From: 2-02-FULL-62-17 sp046153355
GTDB lineage: Bacteria > Pseudomonadota > Gammaproteobacteria > Burkholderiales > SG8-39
Reading direction: 5' to 3'
DNA: 64,000 bases
Assembly: GCA_046153355.1 (NCBI GenBank)
Contig: JBJXEY010000163.1
Coordinates: forward strand, 1-64,000
The translations under genes and the position numbers were made by a program. The number at the start of each line of letters is the position of its first letter. Position 1 is the stretch's first letter. The notes beneath the pieces were generated by a model. That model searched no databases. It was not told where the DNA came from and saw nothing but the letters and a program-made list of their open reading frames with translations. Shown piece after piece: positions 8,575-16,918 of the stretch.

Positions 8575-9567
8575 ATGCTAGGCATTTTTAAAAAATCCAC
8601 CGACGTTTCATCCACAAGTTGGTTTGACCGTCTCAAGACAGGGTTAAAGAATACCGGCTCTAGACTGGGCAATCTGCTTGTCGGCAGGAAAATCGATGAA
8701 ACGCTTTTCGATGAGTTGGAATCCGCCCTGCTCGCTGGGGATACGGGTGTCGCGGCAAGCGAGGATCTTTTAAAAAAGCTTCGCCAACGGGTGTTATCGA
8801 AACACCTGGAAACAGCCGAGCAACTGAAGGAGGAACTGCATCAGATTCTGGTCGAATCCTTGAAACCGTTGCAGTGTTCCGTCGAATTTGGTCCCGCGCG
8901 GCCCTTCGTAATTATGTTGGCTGGCGTAAACGGCGCGGGGAAAACAACGTCAATCGGAAAAATCGCCAAAATGGCGAGCTCCAAAGGTCTTTCGGTACTG
9001 CTTGCCGCTGGAGACACGTTTCGCGCCGCCGCTCGTGAACAGCTTGTTGTTTGGGGAGAGCGCAACAACATCGCCGTCGTGTCGCAGCAAGGCGCTGACG
9101 CTGCATCGGTGATATTCGACGCAGTACAGTCGGCCAAGGCGCGCGGAATCGATGTCGTGATCGCGGATACCGCCGGTCGTCTACACACCCAAATACATCT
9201 GATGGAGGAGCTAAAAAAGATTAAACGCGTGATCGGCAAGGCAGACTCGACTGCGCCGCACGCGATATGGCTCGTATTGGATTCGAACACTGGACAAAAC
9301 GCCTTGGCTCAATTCAAGGCTTTTGACGAAGCGCTTGGGCTCACTGGTCTTATTCTCACCAAACTGGATGGCACCGCGAAGGGCGGAGTAATCGCGGCTA
9401 TCGCTCAATCGCAGGTGGGCATGGCGAGCAGGCGCGCTGGAGTCGCAACGCACCACACCCGTCCGGACGTGATTCCCGTGGTATTTATCGGTGTCGGTGA
9501 GGGCATCGACGATTTGCAACCTTTCGATGCCAGTGAATTTGTGTCCGCATTGCTCGACCGTAGCTAA
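8575..9567 (+). CDS. ftsY: Signal recognition particle receptor FtsY (with an unusual G-domain insertion)
   Basis: SRP receptor GTPase that docks ribosome-nascent-chain complexes at the membrane. The NG domain is complete: GVNGAGKTTSIGKIA (P-loop), IADTAGR, and TKLDGTAKGG. There is only a short N-terminal extension instead of the long acidic A domain of E. coli. Start 8575 yields MLGIFKKS, though 8500 is also open. Between GGVIAAIA and IPVVFIGVGE there are about 22 residues where the E. coli protein has about four, an insertion of roughly 18 residues (about 9406-9471). The reading frame stays open across it. It is followed immediately by ftsE (one-base overlap). Confidence 0.94.
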   Translation: MLGIFKKSTDVSSTSWFDRLKTGLKNTGSRLGNLLVGRKIDETLFDELESALLAGDTGVAASEDLLKKLRQRVLSKHLETAEQLKEELHQILVESLKPLQCSVEFGPARPFVIMLAGVNGAGKTTSIGKIAKMASSKGLSVLLAAGDTFRAAAREQLVVWGERNNIAVVSQQGADAASVIFDAVQSAKARGIDVVIADTAGRLHTQIHLMEELKKIKRVIGKADSTAPHAIWLVLDSNTGQNALAQFKAFDEALGLTGLILTKLDGTAKGGVIAAIAQSQVGMASRRAGVATHHTRPDVIPVVFIGVGEGIDDLQPFDASEFVSALLDRS

Positions 9568-10241
9568 TGGCTATGCTGGAAGCCGCGCCAATCGTCAGTT
9601 TTTTGCAAGTTACCAAACGCTATCCTGGGGGATACGAAGCGCTTCGCGACATCAATCTGGAAATACGCGCTGGGGAATTGGTGTTTCTCACTGGCCATTC
9701 CGGGGCGGGCAAATCCACATTGCTTAAGCTCCTTGCGGGCATGGAGCGCGCCAGCGCCGGCATCGTAATGGTCGGTGGGCAAAATGTTTCCACCATGCGG
9801 CGTGCCGCCAAGCCATTCTTGCGGCAAAACCTTGGCCTTGTATTTCAGGACCACAAACTTTTGTATGATCGAAGTGCTTTTGATAACGTCATGTTGCCGC
9901 TGCTTGTAACTGGCCTACCGCACAATGAAGCGGCGCGGCGCGCGCGCGCTGCTCTGGATAAGGTAGGATTACTAGAGCGTGACAAGGCCAATCCAATTAG
10001 CCTTTCTGGCGGCGAACAGCAACGACTTTGCATTGCCCGCGCGGTTGTCAATCGTCCCAACATCATCCTCGCTGACGAACCTACCGCAAGTCTGGATCCA
10101 GATAATGCACAGGCGGTCATGGAGATTTTTCGCTCCTTCCATCAAGTTGGCGTAACCATTCTCGTCGCCACACACGATCAAATGGCGATCGAGCATTTAC
10201 GGCCACGGGTAATCGCACTTAACAAAGGGCAAGTCGCGTGA
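9567..10241 (+). CDS. ftsE: Cell-division ATP-binding protein FtsE
   Basis: ABC ATPase that works with FtsX to activate cell-wall amidases at the septum. Walker A GHSGAGKSTLLK, signature LSGGEQQRL and Walker B ILADEPTASLD are all present in 224 residues. The ATG overlaps the ftsY stop by one base and the gene ends in a four-base overlap with ftsX, so ftsY-ftsE-ftsX is a tightly coupled operon. envC, coding for the usual FtsEX partner, occurs elsewhere in this window at 26.8 kb. Confidence 0.97.
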   Translation: MAMLEAAPIVSFLQVTKRYPGGYEALRDINLEIRAGELVFLTGHSGAGKSTLLKLLAGMERASAGIVMVGGQNVSTMRRAAKPFLRQNLGLVFQDHKLLYDRSAFDNVMLPLLVTGLPHNEAARRARAALDKVGLLERDKANPISLSGGEQQRLCIARAVVNRPNIILADEPTASLDPDNAQAVMEIFRSFHQVGVTILVATHDQMAIEHLRPRVIALNKGQVA

Positions 10242-11140
10242 AAGCGTGGTTGCGTCACCATGTTAATTGCCTGGTTGGTACCTTGGTAAAGCTTGGATCA
10301 ACCCCCATTACAAGCTCCTTCAACGTAATAGTCATTGGCATCGCCCTCGCTCTCCCCTTGACGGCTTACGTATTTTTGCAAAATTTTCAAAAATTGACCC
10401 AAGGTATTGGCCGCGACCCGCAAATAAACGTATTTTTGGATGGAGACACAAGTGAGCAGGAAAAACGCTCGATTGAGGCGCAACTTCGCGGCATCAAGGG
10501 CGTAAAGGGGCTTCAGTTCGTATCCAAAGCAGTTGCGTTGTCCGAACTCGCGCGGACCGCGAATCTCTCGGATGTTGTTGCAGCGCTACGCGAAAATCCA
10601 CTACCTGACGCGTTTGTCTTGAGTCTTGAGGGCGGCAATGAGTTGCAAATGGAGTCCTTGGTGACAAAATTGCGCGCACTGCCTAAAGTCGGCTACGTGT
10701 TATCAGACGCTGATTGGTCAAAACGACTCGACGCCTTAATTGATTTCGGGCGTTCGGCGCTTGGCGTGTTGAGTTCTATTCTGTCCTTGGCGTTGATCGC
10801 CGTGACGTTTAATACGATTCGCCTACAAATATTGACCCAAAATGACGAAATCGTCGTATCGCGGGTAGTTGGGGCGACCGATTCCTATATTCAAAGGCCA
10901 TTTTTTTATTTGGGCACTTTGATGGGGTTGTTTGGCGGACTTATGGCTCTCGCGTTGGTTTTTTGCGAGTTTTGGTACTTCAACCAAGACGTTGCTCGAC
11001 TTGCAGCGCTTTACGGAAGTTCGTTTGCCTTGTCCACGCCTGAAGCAGTTGATGCGCTCTCTTTTCTTTTCTTTTCTGCGTTTCTCGGTTGGTTGGGCGC
11101 ATATCTATCTGTAAGTGTTCACTTACGTAATATTGATTGA
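10238..11140 (+). CDS. ftsX: Cell-division membrane protein FtsX
   Basis: Polytopic partner of FtsE. A short cytoplasmic N-terminus leads into the first membrane segment (about residues 25-50, VIVIGIALALPLTAYVF), then a periplasmic domain and three C-terminal membrane segments around LGVLSSILSLALIAV, LGTLMGLFGGLMALAL and LSFLFFSAFLGWLGAYL. The length of 300 residues fits the family. It is coupled to ftsE by an ATGA-type overlap. The next gene downstream is rpoH, the conserved ftsYEX-rpoH order. Confidence 0.95.
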   Translation: MKAWLRHHVNCLVGTLVKLGSTPITSSFNVIVIGIALALPLTAYVFLQNFQKLTQGIGRDPQINVFLDGDTSEQEKRSIEAQLRGIKGVKGLQFVSKAVALSELARTANLSDVVAALRENPLPDAFVLSLEGGNELQMESLVTKLRALPKVGYVLSDADWSKRLDALIDFGRSALGVLSSILSLALIAVTFNTIRLQILTQNDEIVVSRVVGATDSYIQRPFFYLGTLMGLFGGLMALALVFCEFWYFNQDVARLAALYGSSFALSTPEAVDALSFLFFSAFLGWLGAYLSVSVHLRNID

Positions 11141-11209
11141 TTTATAATGGTTTTTGCTAGTTTTTTATCAACCAAGAGTGGCATGTTTGGTTGGGAACTA
11201 TTTGCCTTG

Positions 11210-11236
11210 TTAGCACTCTAACGTCATGAGTGCTAA
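11210..11236 (+). promoter_or_regulatory. CIRCE operator (HrcA-binding inverted repeat) upstream of rpoH
   Basis: The sequence is TTAGCACTC, nine bases, GAGTGCTAA: an exact match to the consensus CIRCE element in both arms and in spacer length. CIRCE is the binding site of the heat-shock repressor HrcA, classically at groESL or dnaK. Here it lies about 135 bases before the rpoH start and overlaps a plausible promoter, so HrcA repression of the sigma-32 gene is inferred. Confidence 0.92.
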
Positions 11237-11239
11237 TAT
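11210..11239 (+). promoter_or_regulatory. Candidate sigma-70-type rpoH promoter embedded in CIRCE
   Basis: A possible -35 TTAGCA (11210-11215) is 18 bases from an extended -10, TGC then TAATAT (11234-11239). The -35 hexamer is formed by the left CIRCE arm and the -10 by the end of the right arm, so a bound repressor would cover the whole promoter. This is a by-eye call; the -35 is weak. The resulting leader of about 125 bases contains a possible GCGCC/GGCGC stem (11300-11304 with 11330-11334). Confidence 0.5.
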
Positions 11240-11371
11240 TTGTGGGGTGCCCTAATACTGCGAATTGATCATCGCGACAAAGGGTGAGACCTGCTTTTTG
11301 CGCCGGTTCCAAGCTGAGCTACCGGGGCTGGCGCGAAATGAAGGTGCCCTTGGATTCATACGGAGGAAATG

Positions 11372-12229
11372 ATGAGTAACGCTTTGGTACTGCCTCTACC
11401 TACTGCTGTAGGCAGCCTTGAGAGTTATATCCAGTCTGTCAATCGGTTTCCCATGCTGAGCGCTGAGGAAGAACTACGTCTGGCGAAAAAGCTGCATGAT
11501 GAAGGCGACGTCGAAGCGGCACGCCAATTGGTTGTTTCTCATCTACGTCTAGTAGTCGCCATCGCCCGTGGATATCTCGGCTATGGACTACCACATAATG
11601 ACCTCATTCAAGAAGGCAATATCGGTCTGATGAAGGCGGTAAAACGCTTCGATCCCGAGCGAGGGGTGCGCCTGGTTTCGTTCGCGATTCACTGGATTAA
11701 GGCCGAAATTCACGAATTCGTGCTACGCAATTGGCGGCTGGTGAGAATTGCCACCACCAAGGCACAGCGAAAATTGTTTTTCAACCTGCGCAGCATGAAA
11801 ACCGGCTGGGATTCGTTAAGCCAGGGTGAAATTAAGCGGATTGCCGAGACACTAAAGGTCAAACCCAGTGAGGTGTCGGAAATGGAAATGCGACTCTCGG
11901 GACAGGATCTGGCGCTTGAATCGGATCAGGATGAAGACCGCTACGCGCCGATTGCTTATCTTGTCGATGGCGCGCTTGAGCCCTCCAATGCGGTGGAATT
12001 TGGCCAGGACGAACGCGGGCAAGCAGCCCACCTGCACACCGCTTTATCCGCTTTGGATGATCGCAGCCGAAGGATCATCGAGGCACGATGGTTAAAGGAA
12101 AAAGACCCGTCAACATTGCACCAGCTTGCGGCCGAATTTAAGGTCTCGGCGGAGCGGATTCGCCAAATCGAGACCAAAGCGATGGCGAAAATGAAACTTC
12201 TTCTCGCGCCGACTCACCACGCGATTTAA
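11372..12229 (+). CDS. rpoH: RNA polymerase heat-shock sigma factor RpoH (sigma-32)
   Basis: Directs transcription of heat-shock genes. The core-binding region 2 motif DLIQEGNIGLMKAVKRFDPERG is followed by the diagnostic RpoH box QRKLFFNLR, and region 4 ends with a helix-turn-helix (FKVSAERIRQIETKAMAKM). ATG 11372 lies five bases after GGAGG and is preferred to the adjacent ATG 11369. The length is 285 residues. A perfect CIRCE operator lies upstream and a sigma-32-like promoter precedes the hsp20 gene at 32.5 kb, suggesting a local regulatory chain. Confidence 0.97.
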   Translation: MSNALVLPLPTAVGSLESYIQSVNRFPMLSAEEELRLAKKLHDEGDVEAARQLVVSHLRLVVAIARGYLGYGLPHNDLIQEGNIGLMKAVKRFDPERGVRLVSFAIHWIKAEIHEFVLRNWRLVRIATTKAQRKLFFNLRSMKTGWDSLSQGEIKRIAETLKVKPSEVSEMEMRLSGQDLALESDQDEDRYAPIAYLVDGALEPSNAVEFGQDERGQAAHLHTALSALDDRSRRIIEARWLKEKDPSTLHQLAAEFKVSAERIRQIETKAMAKMKLLLAPTHHAI

Positions 12230-12243
12230 TGTCGTTTGTCGGC

Positions 12244-13125
12244 CTACAAATAATGGTCAAGCAATAGCACTGCGAACAATAGCGACAAATAGGTAATTGA
12301 ATAGCGAAAGGTTTGTCGCGCCAATTGGTCGCTGTAGCTTTGGTACAGCCGGATTGCGTAGTACAGAAATGGGGCGCCCAAAATCACGGCGCCTGACAAA
12401 TAAATTACGCCGCTCATGCCATGGATGTAGGGGAGCAAGGACGCGGCAAGCAAAATCACCGTATAGAGCAATACGTTTAATCGCGTGAATTCATTGCCAT
12501 GCGTCACCGGCAACATTGGCAGACCGGCTTTGGCGTATTCCTCGGTGCGATACAGGGCCAAGGACCAGAAATGTGGTGGCGTCCAGGCGAAAATTATTAG
12601 AACCAACAATAGCGGTTGCGGCGCTAGTTCTCCGGTGACGGCCGTCCAGCCGAGTAGCGGCGGCATCGCTCCAGATAGCCCGCCAATAACGATGTTCTGC
12701 GGCGTAAGGGGTTTCAACACCAAGGTATAAACGATTGCGTACCCGATGAAGGTTCCGATGGTCAGCCACATGGTGAGCGGATTGACAAGGTTGTACAAAA
12801 TCCAAACCCCAAGACCGCCAATCACGGTTGCGAATACCAAAGTTTGCGACGAGTTCACCTCTCCAGAGGGCAGGGGTCTATTTCGTGTCCTCGCCATTTT
12901 TTGATCGATGCCTTGCTCCACAAGGCAATTGATAGCCGCAGCGGCGCCTGCGACCAACCAAATTCCCGCAGTCGCCGACAATATCAAGCTCAGAGGCGCC
13001 ACCTCCGGCGTGGCAAGCAGCATGCCGATTACTGCGCAGAATACGATCAACGCCACCACTCGCGGTTTGGTCAGCGCGAAGAATTGGCGGAAAGCGTGAA
13101 TACTTGGCGAAATGGCTAGCTGCAT
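12244..13125 (-). CDS. cyoE: Protoheme IX farnesyltransferase (heme O synthase)
   Basis: UbiA-family membrane prenyltransferase that adds farnesyl to heme B to make heme O, needed for the aa3 oxidase encoded next door. The polyprenyl-diphosphate motif NCLVEQGIDQKMARTRNRPL (N, D, R, T, R, RP) is at about residues 66-85. Multiple membrane segments are visible across 293 residues. It is also called ctaB. It is the last gene of the minus-strand cox cluster, separated from the Sco-like gene by 256 bases in which the usual neighbour ctaA (heme A synthase) is not present. Confidence 0.96.
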   Translation of the reverse strand: MQLAISPSIHAFRQFFALTKPRVVALIVFCAVIGMLLATPEVAPLSLILSATAGIWLVAGAAAAINCLVEQGIDQKMARTRNRPLPSGEVNSSQTLVFATVIGGLGVWILYNLVNPLTMWLTIGTFIGYAIVYTLVLKPLTPQNIVIGGLSGAMPPLLGWTAVTGELAPQPLLLVLIIFAWTPPHFWSLALYRTEEYAKAGLPMLPVTHGNEFTRLNVLLYTVILLAASLLPYIHGMSGVIYLSGAVILGAPFLYYAIRLYQSYSDQLARQTFRYSITYLSLLFAVLLLDHYL

Positions 13126-13381
13126 GCTGTGTACCCAGGATCGGGTTTAAATCGCGGTTATTTTCTCGCGATGTTTCGGGGGCGGGATCAACCCGCCGCG
13201 ACACCCTTAATATTTGGGCTAATCGTAGAGAATTTTAACATGGGCACGCGGCAGTTTTGACTGTCGGTGCTTCAGAGCTTCTGATTGCCGTCCCCTGCTT
13301 GAGATTGCTGCCTTGGTTGTCGATTCTATTGTGACGTCGCGGAACACTCAATTTGCCGGGTGCCATGCGGGTGCTAACTTA

Positions 13382-13975
13382 TTAACCTATTTGCGAAACC
13401 TTTAGAAGCCTTATCAAGTCGTTTTTAATGCGGCTGGGGTCGGCATCACGCGAATAGCGCATCATCACGTTGCCTAACGGATCTATTAACCAAATGTGCT
13501 GATGCGGCCCATTTGTTGCAGGGAGAAGGCGAATGAATTCGTTGCCTGCCCGCCAAATATGCGTGCCCGCATATTCTTTCTGCAACGTCGCATCGATGGG
13601 AGTCTGATCGGCGACCAGCCATAAGCGCTCGATGCGCTCCATATTCTTGCCTTGCGTCAAACGCAACTGACGAATTTTCCATAACTTGTCGTTGCATGCC
13701 GCGTCGCATACGCCGGAATCGACATGAACCATGATCCATTTGCCTCGCAGGGCCGATATTTGCATCGTCTTTCCGTCAAGCGATTGCAAATCGTTATTCG
13801 GCAGGGGCACCGGTTCAACCAACTCACCGAAGTTCATGCGGGAATCCGGTGGGAAATAGCGATGGAGCACAGTCGCAGCGATGAACGGCGCCAGACAAAC
13901 TGCCAGCACCAGCCATAGCATAAAGTTGCTTCGTTGGCGCTCTCCGGCGTTTGGAATTTGGCTACTTTGCGTCAT
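13382..13975 (-). CDS. Sco-like thioredoxin-fold protein of the cox operon
   Basis: A 197-residue protein with an N-terminal membrane anchor (about residues 18-40, FMLWLVLAVCLAPFIAATVL) and a periplasmic thioredoxin-like domain. The motif SGVCDAACND holds a CxxxC pair as in Sco1/SenC copper chaperones, and a distal histidine is available in GPHQHIWLIDPLG. This matches the cox-cluster transmembrane/redoxin family of betaproteobacteria, probably involved in copper-A assembly (inference). It overlaps the SURF1 gene by 14 bases, consistent with one operon. Confidence 0.82.
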   Translation of the reverse strand: MTQSSQIPNAGERQRSNFMLWLVLAVCLAPFIAATVLHRYFPPDSRMNFGELVEPVPLPNNDLQSLDGKTMQISALRGKWIMVHVDSGVCDAACNDKLWKIRQLRLTQGKNMERIERLWLVADQTPIDATLQKEYAGTHIWRAGNEFIRLLPATNGPHQHIWLIDPLGNVMMRYSRDADPSRIKNDLIRLLKVSQIG

Positions 13976-14687
13976 GGGTTTTCCTCAGGTTCAATGAAAC
14001 CCAAAGTAATACGCCCATCACGGCCATCGCATACCACTGCAATGAGTAGGCGCGATGCGTGTCGGCGCCCGCATCGGGACGAGGCCAATCGCGAACTAAA
14101 CCATCGCCACTAACGTTGGTTTGGAAGAGGACAATCGGCTGCAAAGGCATTCCCCATTCGGCGCGCAAGCGATCCAAAGATACGTTTTGTTTTACTGGCC
14201 CGGGCGTATTGTCATGGGAGAGTTCATAGACGCCATACAGCGGTTTCCCGGCAATACCTCTAATGACCTGCCTGCCAGGACTCGCAGCTATGCTTGGCAA
14301 TATTTCTCGCCTCGGGTTGGCGGGAGTCCAACCCCTGTTGATCGCGACAAGAACATTGCCTCCCTCCAGCCGCAGCGGTGTAATGACGTGATATCCCGCG
14401 CGCTTTTTATAGACGCGGTTATCGATGAAAATTGTTTTGTCCTCTAAAAACTCGCCCCGCGCCTCGATGATACGTTGCGCGAATTCATCCGCAGCCACCA
14501 GCTTCGCTGGCAGGATCAGGACCGGCGCCGTTGCTAGGGCGTCCACCCTGTCTTGAATCGATTGTTTTTGCTCGGCGCGCCGCGTCTGCCACTGTCCAAG
14601 CGCCAACGTAATCGCGACGAAGATTATTGCGATTATTGTCGGCCACCGTGTGGGATCGAAATGCCATGCACCGAATCTGATTGTCAT
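13962..14687 (-). CDS. SURF1-family cytochrome oxidase assembly protein
   Basis: SURF1/Shy1 proteins assist insertion of heme A in subunit I of cytochrome oxidase. The 241-residue sequence has an N-terminal membrane segment (about residues 15-32), the family signatures ALGQWQTRRAEQKQ and VAINRGWTP, and a second membrane segment near the C-terminus (YAMAVMGVLLWVSLNL). It is read together with the Sco-like gene (14-base overlap). Divergent to the small DUF2909 gene. Confidence 0.9.
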   Translation of the reverse strand: MTIRFGAWHFDPTRWPTIIAIIFVAITLALGQWQTRRAEQKQSIQDRVDALATAPVLILPAKLVAADEFAQRIIEARGEFLEDKTIFIDNRVYKKRAGYHVITPLRLEGGNVLVAINRGWTPANPRREILPSIAASPGRQVIRGIAGKPLYGVYELSHDNTPGPVKQNVSLDRLRAEWGMPLQPIVLFQTNVSGDGLVRDWPRPDAGADTHRAYSLQWYAMAVMGVLLWVSLNLRKTHDAK

Positions 14688-14752
14688 CGCTTAACGATCA
14701 AGGACTGCTATACACTTCTAGTCGCCCAGCCAAAATAGAATTTCGCGACACC

Positions 14753-14950
14753 ATGCGCATTGTGATCATTCTTTTTGTCGTCGCCATCATCCTTAGCATG
14801 GGTTCGGCCTTGTTCTATATGGTGACGGACCGAAGCGGTGGCAACCGAATGTTGCGTGCCTTGGCGCTAAGAGTGGGACTTTCGGTCACGCTATTTCTCG
14901 TGCTCATCGCGGGTTTCTATTTTGGATGGATTCCTGGCAGGATTCAGTAG
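14753..14950 (+). CDS. Small twin-transmembrane protein (DUF2909 type)
   Basis: A 65-residue protein with two membrane segments: residues 3-23 and 41-60. The connecting loop VTDRSGGNRMLRALALRVGLS fits the DUF2909 family, which is usually found in the cox cluster of betaproteobacteria opposite SURF1. Function is unknown. The start at 14753 gives MRIVIILF; a longer frame back to 14681 lacks similarity to the family. It is the only plus-strand gene in the cox region and ends before a bidirectional terminator. Confidence 0.85.
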   Translation: MRIVIILFVVAIILSMGSALFYMVTDRSGGNRMLRALALRVGLSVTLFLVLIAGFYFGWIPGRIQ

Positions 14951-15016
14951 ACCCAAAGAGGCTTGGATCTGCGAGGATGTTGTGGGCCTGCGCAACTTCA
15001 TGGCTTACCGCAGAAA

Positions 15017-15046
15017 CGAAAAACGCCGTAGACGCGGCGTTTTTCG
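15017..15046. terminator. Bidirectional rho-independent terminator
   Basis: A 12-bp perfect stem, CGAAAAACGCCG with CGGCGTTTTTCG, encloses a six-base loop. Because the stem begins in A and ends in T tracts it can act on both strands. It sits between the convergent DUF2909 gene and ctaE. Confidence 0.88.
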
Positions 15047-15090
15047 AATTCGATTGCCCTTCATCGTCTAGGGCTTACCTGCGATATTGG

Positions 15091-15951
15091 CTATAGCCAA
15101 TATACCAGCACGAACAGCAGCAACCAAACGACGTCGACAAAGTGCCAATACCACGCCACGCCCTCGAAGGCGAAGTGGTGATCTGGCTTGAAATGCCCCT
15201 TGAGGCATCTGAACCAAATACAGATCAGCATGATGGTTCCCACGGTGACGTGAAAACCATGGAAGCCCGTCAACATGTAGAACGTCGTGCCGTAAATCCC
15301 AGTGGTGAGTTTGAGATTCAGTTCGGAGTACGCGTGGCTATATTCGTAGGCCTGAAACCCGAGGAACACAACGCCCAAACAGATGGTGGCGAACATCCAG
15401 AAATTCAACAGGCCACGCTTGTTTTCCTTGAGCGCCCAGTGGGCAATAGTCAACGTTACGCCCGATGTAAGCAGCAAGGCGGTATTCAGAGCGGGAATTC
15501 CCCAGGCGCCCATCGGCGTGAAGGGATCGGTGATATAGGGACCTGAAGATGGCCAAGTCGGGGTGAATTCAGGCCATAGCAATTTGTTGTCGATGCTCGA
15601 CAAATCCGGTACCGATAGAACACGCGCATAAAACAATACACCGAAAAATCCCGCGAAAAACATGACTTCGGAGAAGATAAACCAACTCATCGACCACCGA
15701 TAGGAAATGTCGACACGATCAGTATACAGGCCACTTTCAGACTCATCGATAACCTTGCCAAACCATATCGCCATCATGTAGACCATAATTATCGCGCCCA
15801 CCAGCACCGACCAAGGCCCGAACGCCGCACCGTTGAACCACATGGCCGCGCCAACGGTCATGAAAAGCAAGGCTGTGGATCCGACAACCGGATAAGCGGC
15901 CGGTTGCGGCAAATAATAATTATGCGTTGGCGTGGCGTGACTCATGGTCAT
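15091..15951 (-). CDS. ctaE: Cytochrome c oxidase subunit III
   Basis: Seven-helix subunit III of the aa3-type oxidase. Recognisable stretches are YYLPQPAAYPVVGS at the N-terminus, SEVMFFAGFFGVLFYAR, GFHGFHVTVGTIMLICIWFR and AWYWHFVDVVWLLLFVLVYW at the C-terminus. The length of 286 residues is typical. It follows the DUF2970 gene by 27 bases in the ctaC-ctaD-ctaG-ctaE operon. Confidence 0.97.
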   Translation of the reverse strand: MTMSHATPTHNYYLPQPAAYPVVGSTALLFMTVGAAMWFNGAAFGPWSVLVGAIIMVYMMAIWFGKVIDESESGLYTDRVDISYRWSMSWFIFSEVMFFAGFFGVLFYARVLSVPDLSSIDNKLLWPEFTPTWPSSGPYITDPFTPMGAWGIPALNTALLLTSGVTLTIAHWALKENKRGLLNFWMFATICLGVVFLGFQAYEYSHAYSELNLKLTTGIYGTTFYMLTGFHGFHVTVGTIMLICIWFRCLKGHFKPDHHFAFEGVAWYWHFVDVVWLLLFVLVYWL

Positions 15952-15978
15952 TCTCCTCTTGCTGCTTCCTAAACTTCG

Positions 15979-16224
15979 TTAACTCATGGCCCTGCCGACG
16001 ATGAATTTCGCCAACAGCACCAAGCCAACTACAAATACGGCGGCGCCAATCAATCCAGCGACAATAATTTGCACTGGCGATAAGCTAACCGTCTCCTCAT
16101 CATGCCGGGCGCGTTTTCGAATGCCCAAAAACGCCGACAAGATCGTCCATACAATATTTCCAACGCTCGCTTTGGGAACCTTGGCATTCAAGTTTTCCTC
16201 GGCTACTCGCTTCTCTACGGGCAT
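15979..16224 (-). CDS. Small membrane protein (DUF2970 type) of the cox operon
   Basis: An 81-residue protein with a soluble N-terminus, the family stretch TILSAFLGIRKRARHD, and one membrane helix at about residues 51-74. DUF2970 proteins lie between ctaG and ctaE in betaproteobacteria; their function is not established. Its start codon overlaps the last base of ctaG, so it is part of the operon. Confidence 0.86.
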   Translation of the reverse strand: MPVEKRVAEENLNAKVPKASVGNIVWTILSAFLGIRKRARHDEETVSLSPVQIIVAGLIGAAVFVVGLVLLAKFIVGRAMS

Positions 16225-16781
16225 TAGCCTGGATTCTTTCCCGATCCTGCCACTTCAAAAAACGTATACGACAGCGTGATGGTGTTGACAATTTTCGGCA
16301 ACGCCGGATCAATGACAAACACCACCGGCATGCGCCTGACTTCGCCAGGCCCCAATGTCTGCTGTTGAAAACAAAAACATTCAATTTTCTTAAAATACTT
16401 GGCCGCTTCGCTCGGTCCGTAGCTGGGTACCGCTTGGCCGGTGACTGGTCTATCGAGCATATTGCGAATTTCATATACAACCTGTGTCACTTCGCCTGGA
16501 TGCACGCCCCTATAGGCCTCCACCGGCTTGAATGTCCAATCCAACCGCTGGACATTCGCGTCAAACTCCATCGTCACGGTACGCGAAAAATCCACCTGAG
16601 TATTTTGCGGTGACAACTCATCTGGCTGAAGGATGTTTCGTACACCCGTTACTTCGCAAATTTTTTCGTATATCGGCACTAACGCGAATCCAAAAGCGAA
16701 CATCATGAGCGTCGCCACCACCAGTTTTTTAAGCATCTGGCGATTCGAGACGGCTAATTGTTCTAGGACTGCGTCGTTCAT
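16224..16781 (-). CDS. ctaG: Cytochrome c oxidase assembly protein CtaG (Cox11)
   Basis: Membrane-anchored copper chaperone that delivers copper to the CuB site of subunit I. The protein has one N-terminal membrane helix (about residues 20-38, LVVATLMMFAFGFALVPIY) and the copper-binding motif ECFCFQQQTLGPGE with a CxC pair. PAEAAK-like context (GPSEAAKYFKKI) just before is typical. Length 185 residues. It is followed without a gap by the DUF2970 gene. Confidence 0.95.
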   Translation of the reverse strand: MNDAVLEQLAVSNRQMLKKLVVATLMMFAFGFALVPIYEKICEVTGVRNILQPDELSPQNTQVDFSRTVTMEFDANVQRLDWTFKPVEAYRGVHPGEVTQVVYEIRNMLDRPVTGQAVPSYGPSEAAKYFKKIECFCFQQQTLGPGEVRRMPVVFVIDPALPKIVNTITLSYTFFEVAGSGKNPG

Positions 16782-16795
16782 AACCCTTCTCAGGC

Positions 16796-16915
16796 TTAAC
16801 TATTGAGCCAGTAGTACTTCGCTACTATGGCCAAAAAAAACGTCAGTGCAATCGCGCCAAACGTAAGTCCGGTTCGCAGATTGTTTGAGCGCTGCGCTTG
16901 CGTAACCCCGGCCAT
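16796..16915 (-). CDS. Small cytochrome oxidase assembly/accessory membrane protein (39 aa)
   Basis: Reading 16915 to 16796 on the minus strand gives a 39-residue peptide starting MAGVTQAQRSNN and ending VAKYYWLNS, with a single hydrophobic helix in between. It begins three bases after the ctaD stop and ends 14 bases before ctaG. Small proteins of this form, annotated as cytochrome oxidase small assembly proteins, are found at exactly this place in betaproteobacterial cox operons. It is short, but position, frame and composition agree. Confidence 0.8.
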   Translation of the reverse strand: MAGVTQAQRSNNLRTGLTFGAIALTFFLAIVAKYYWLNS

Positions 16916-16918
16916 GGT

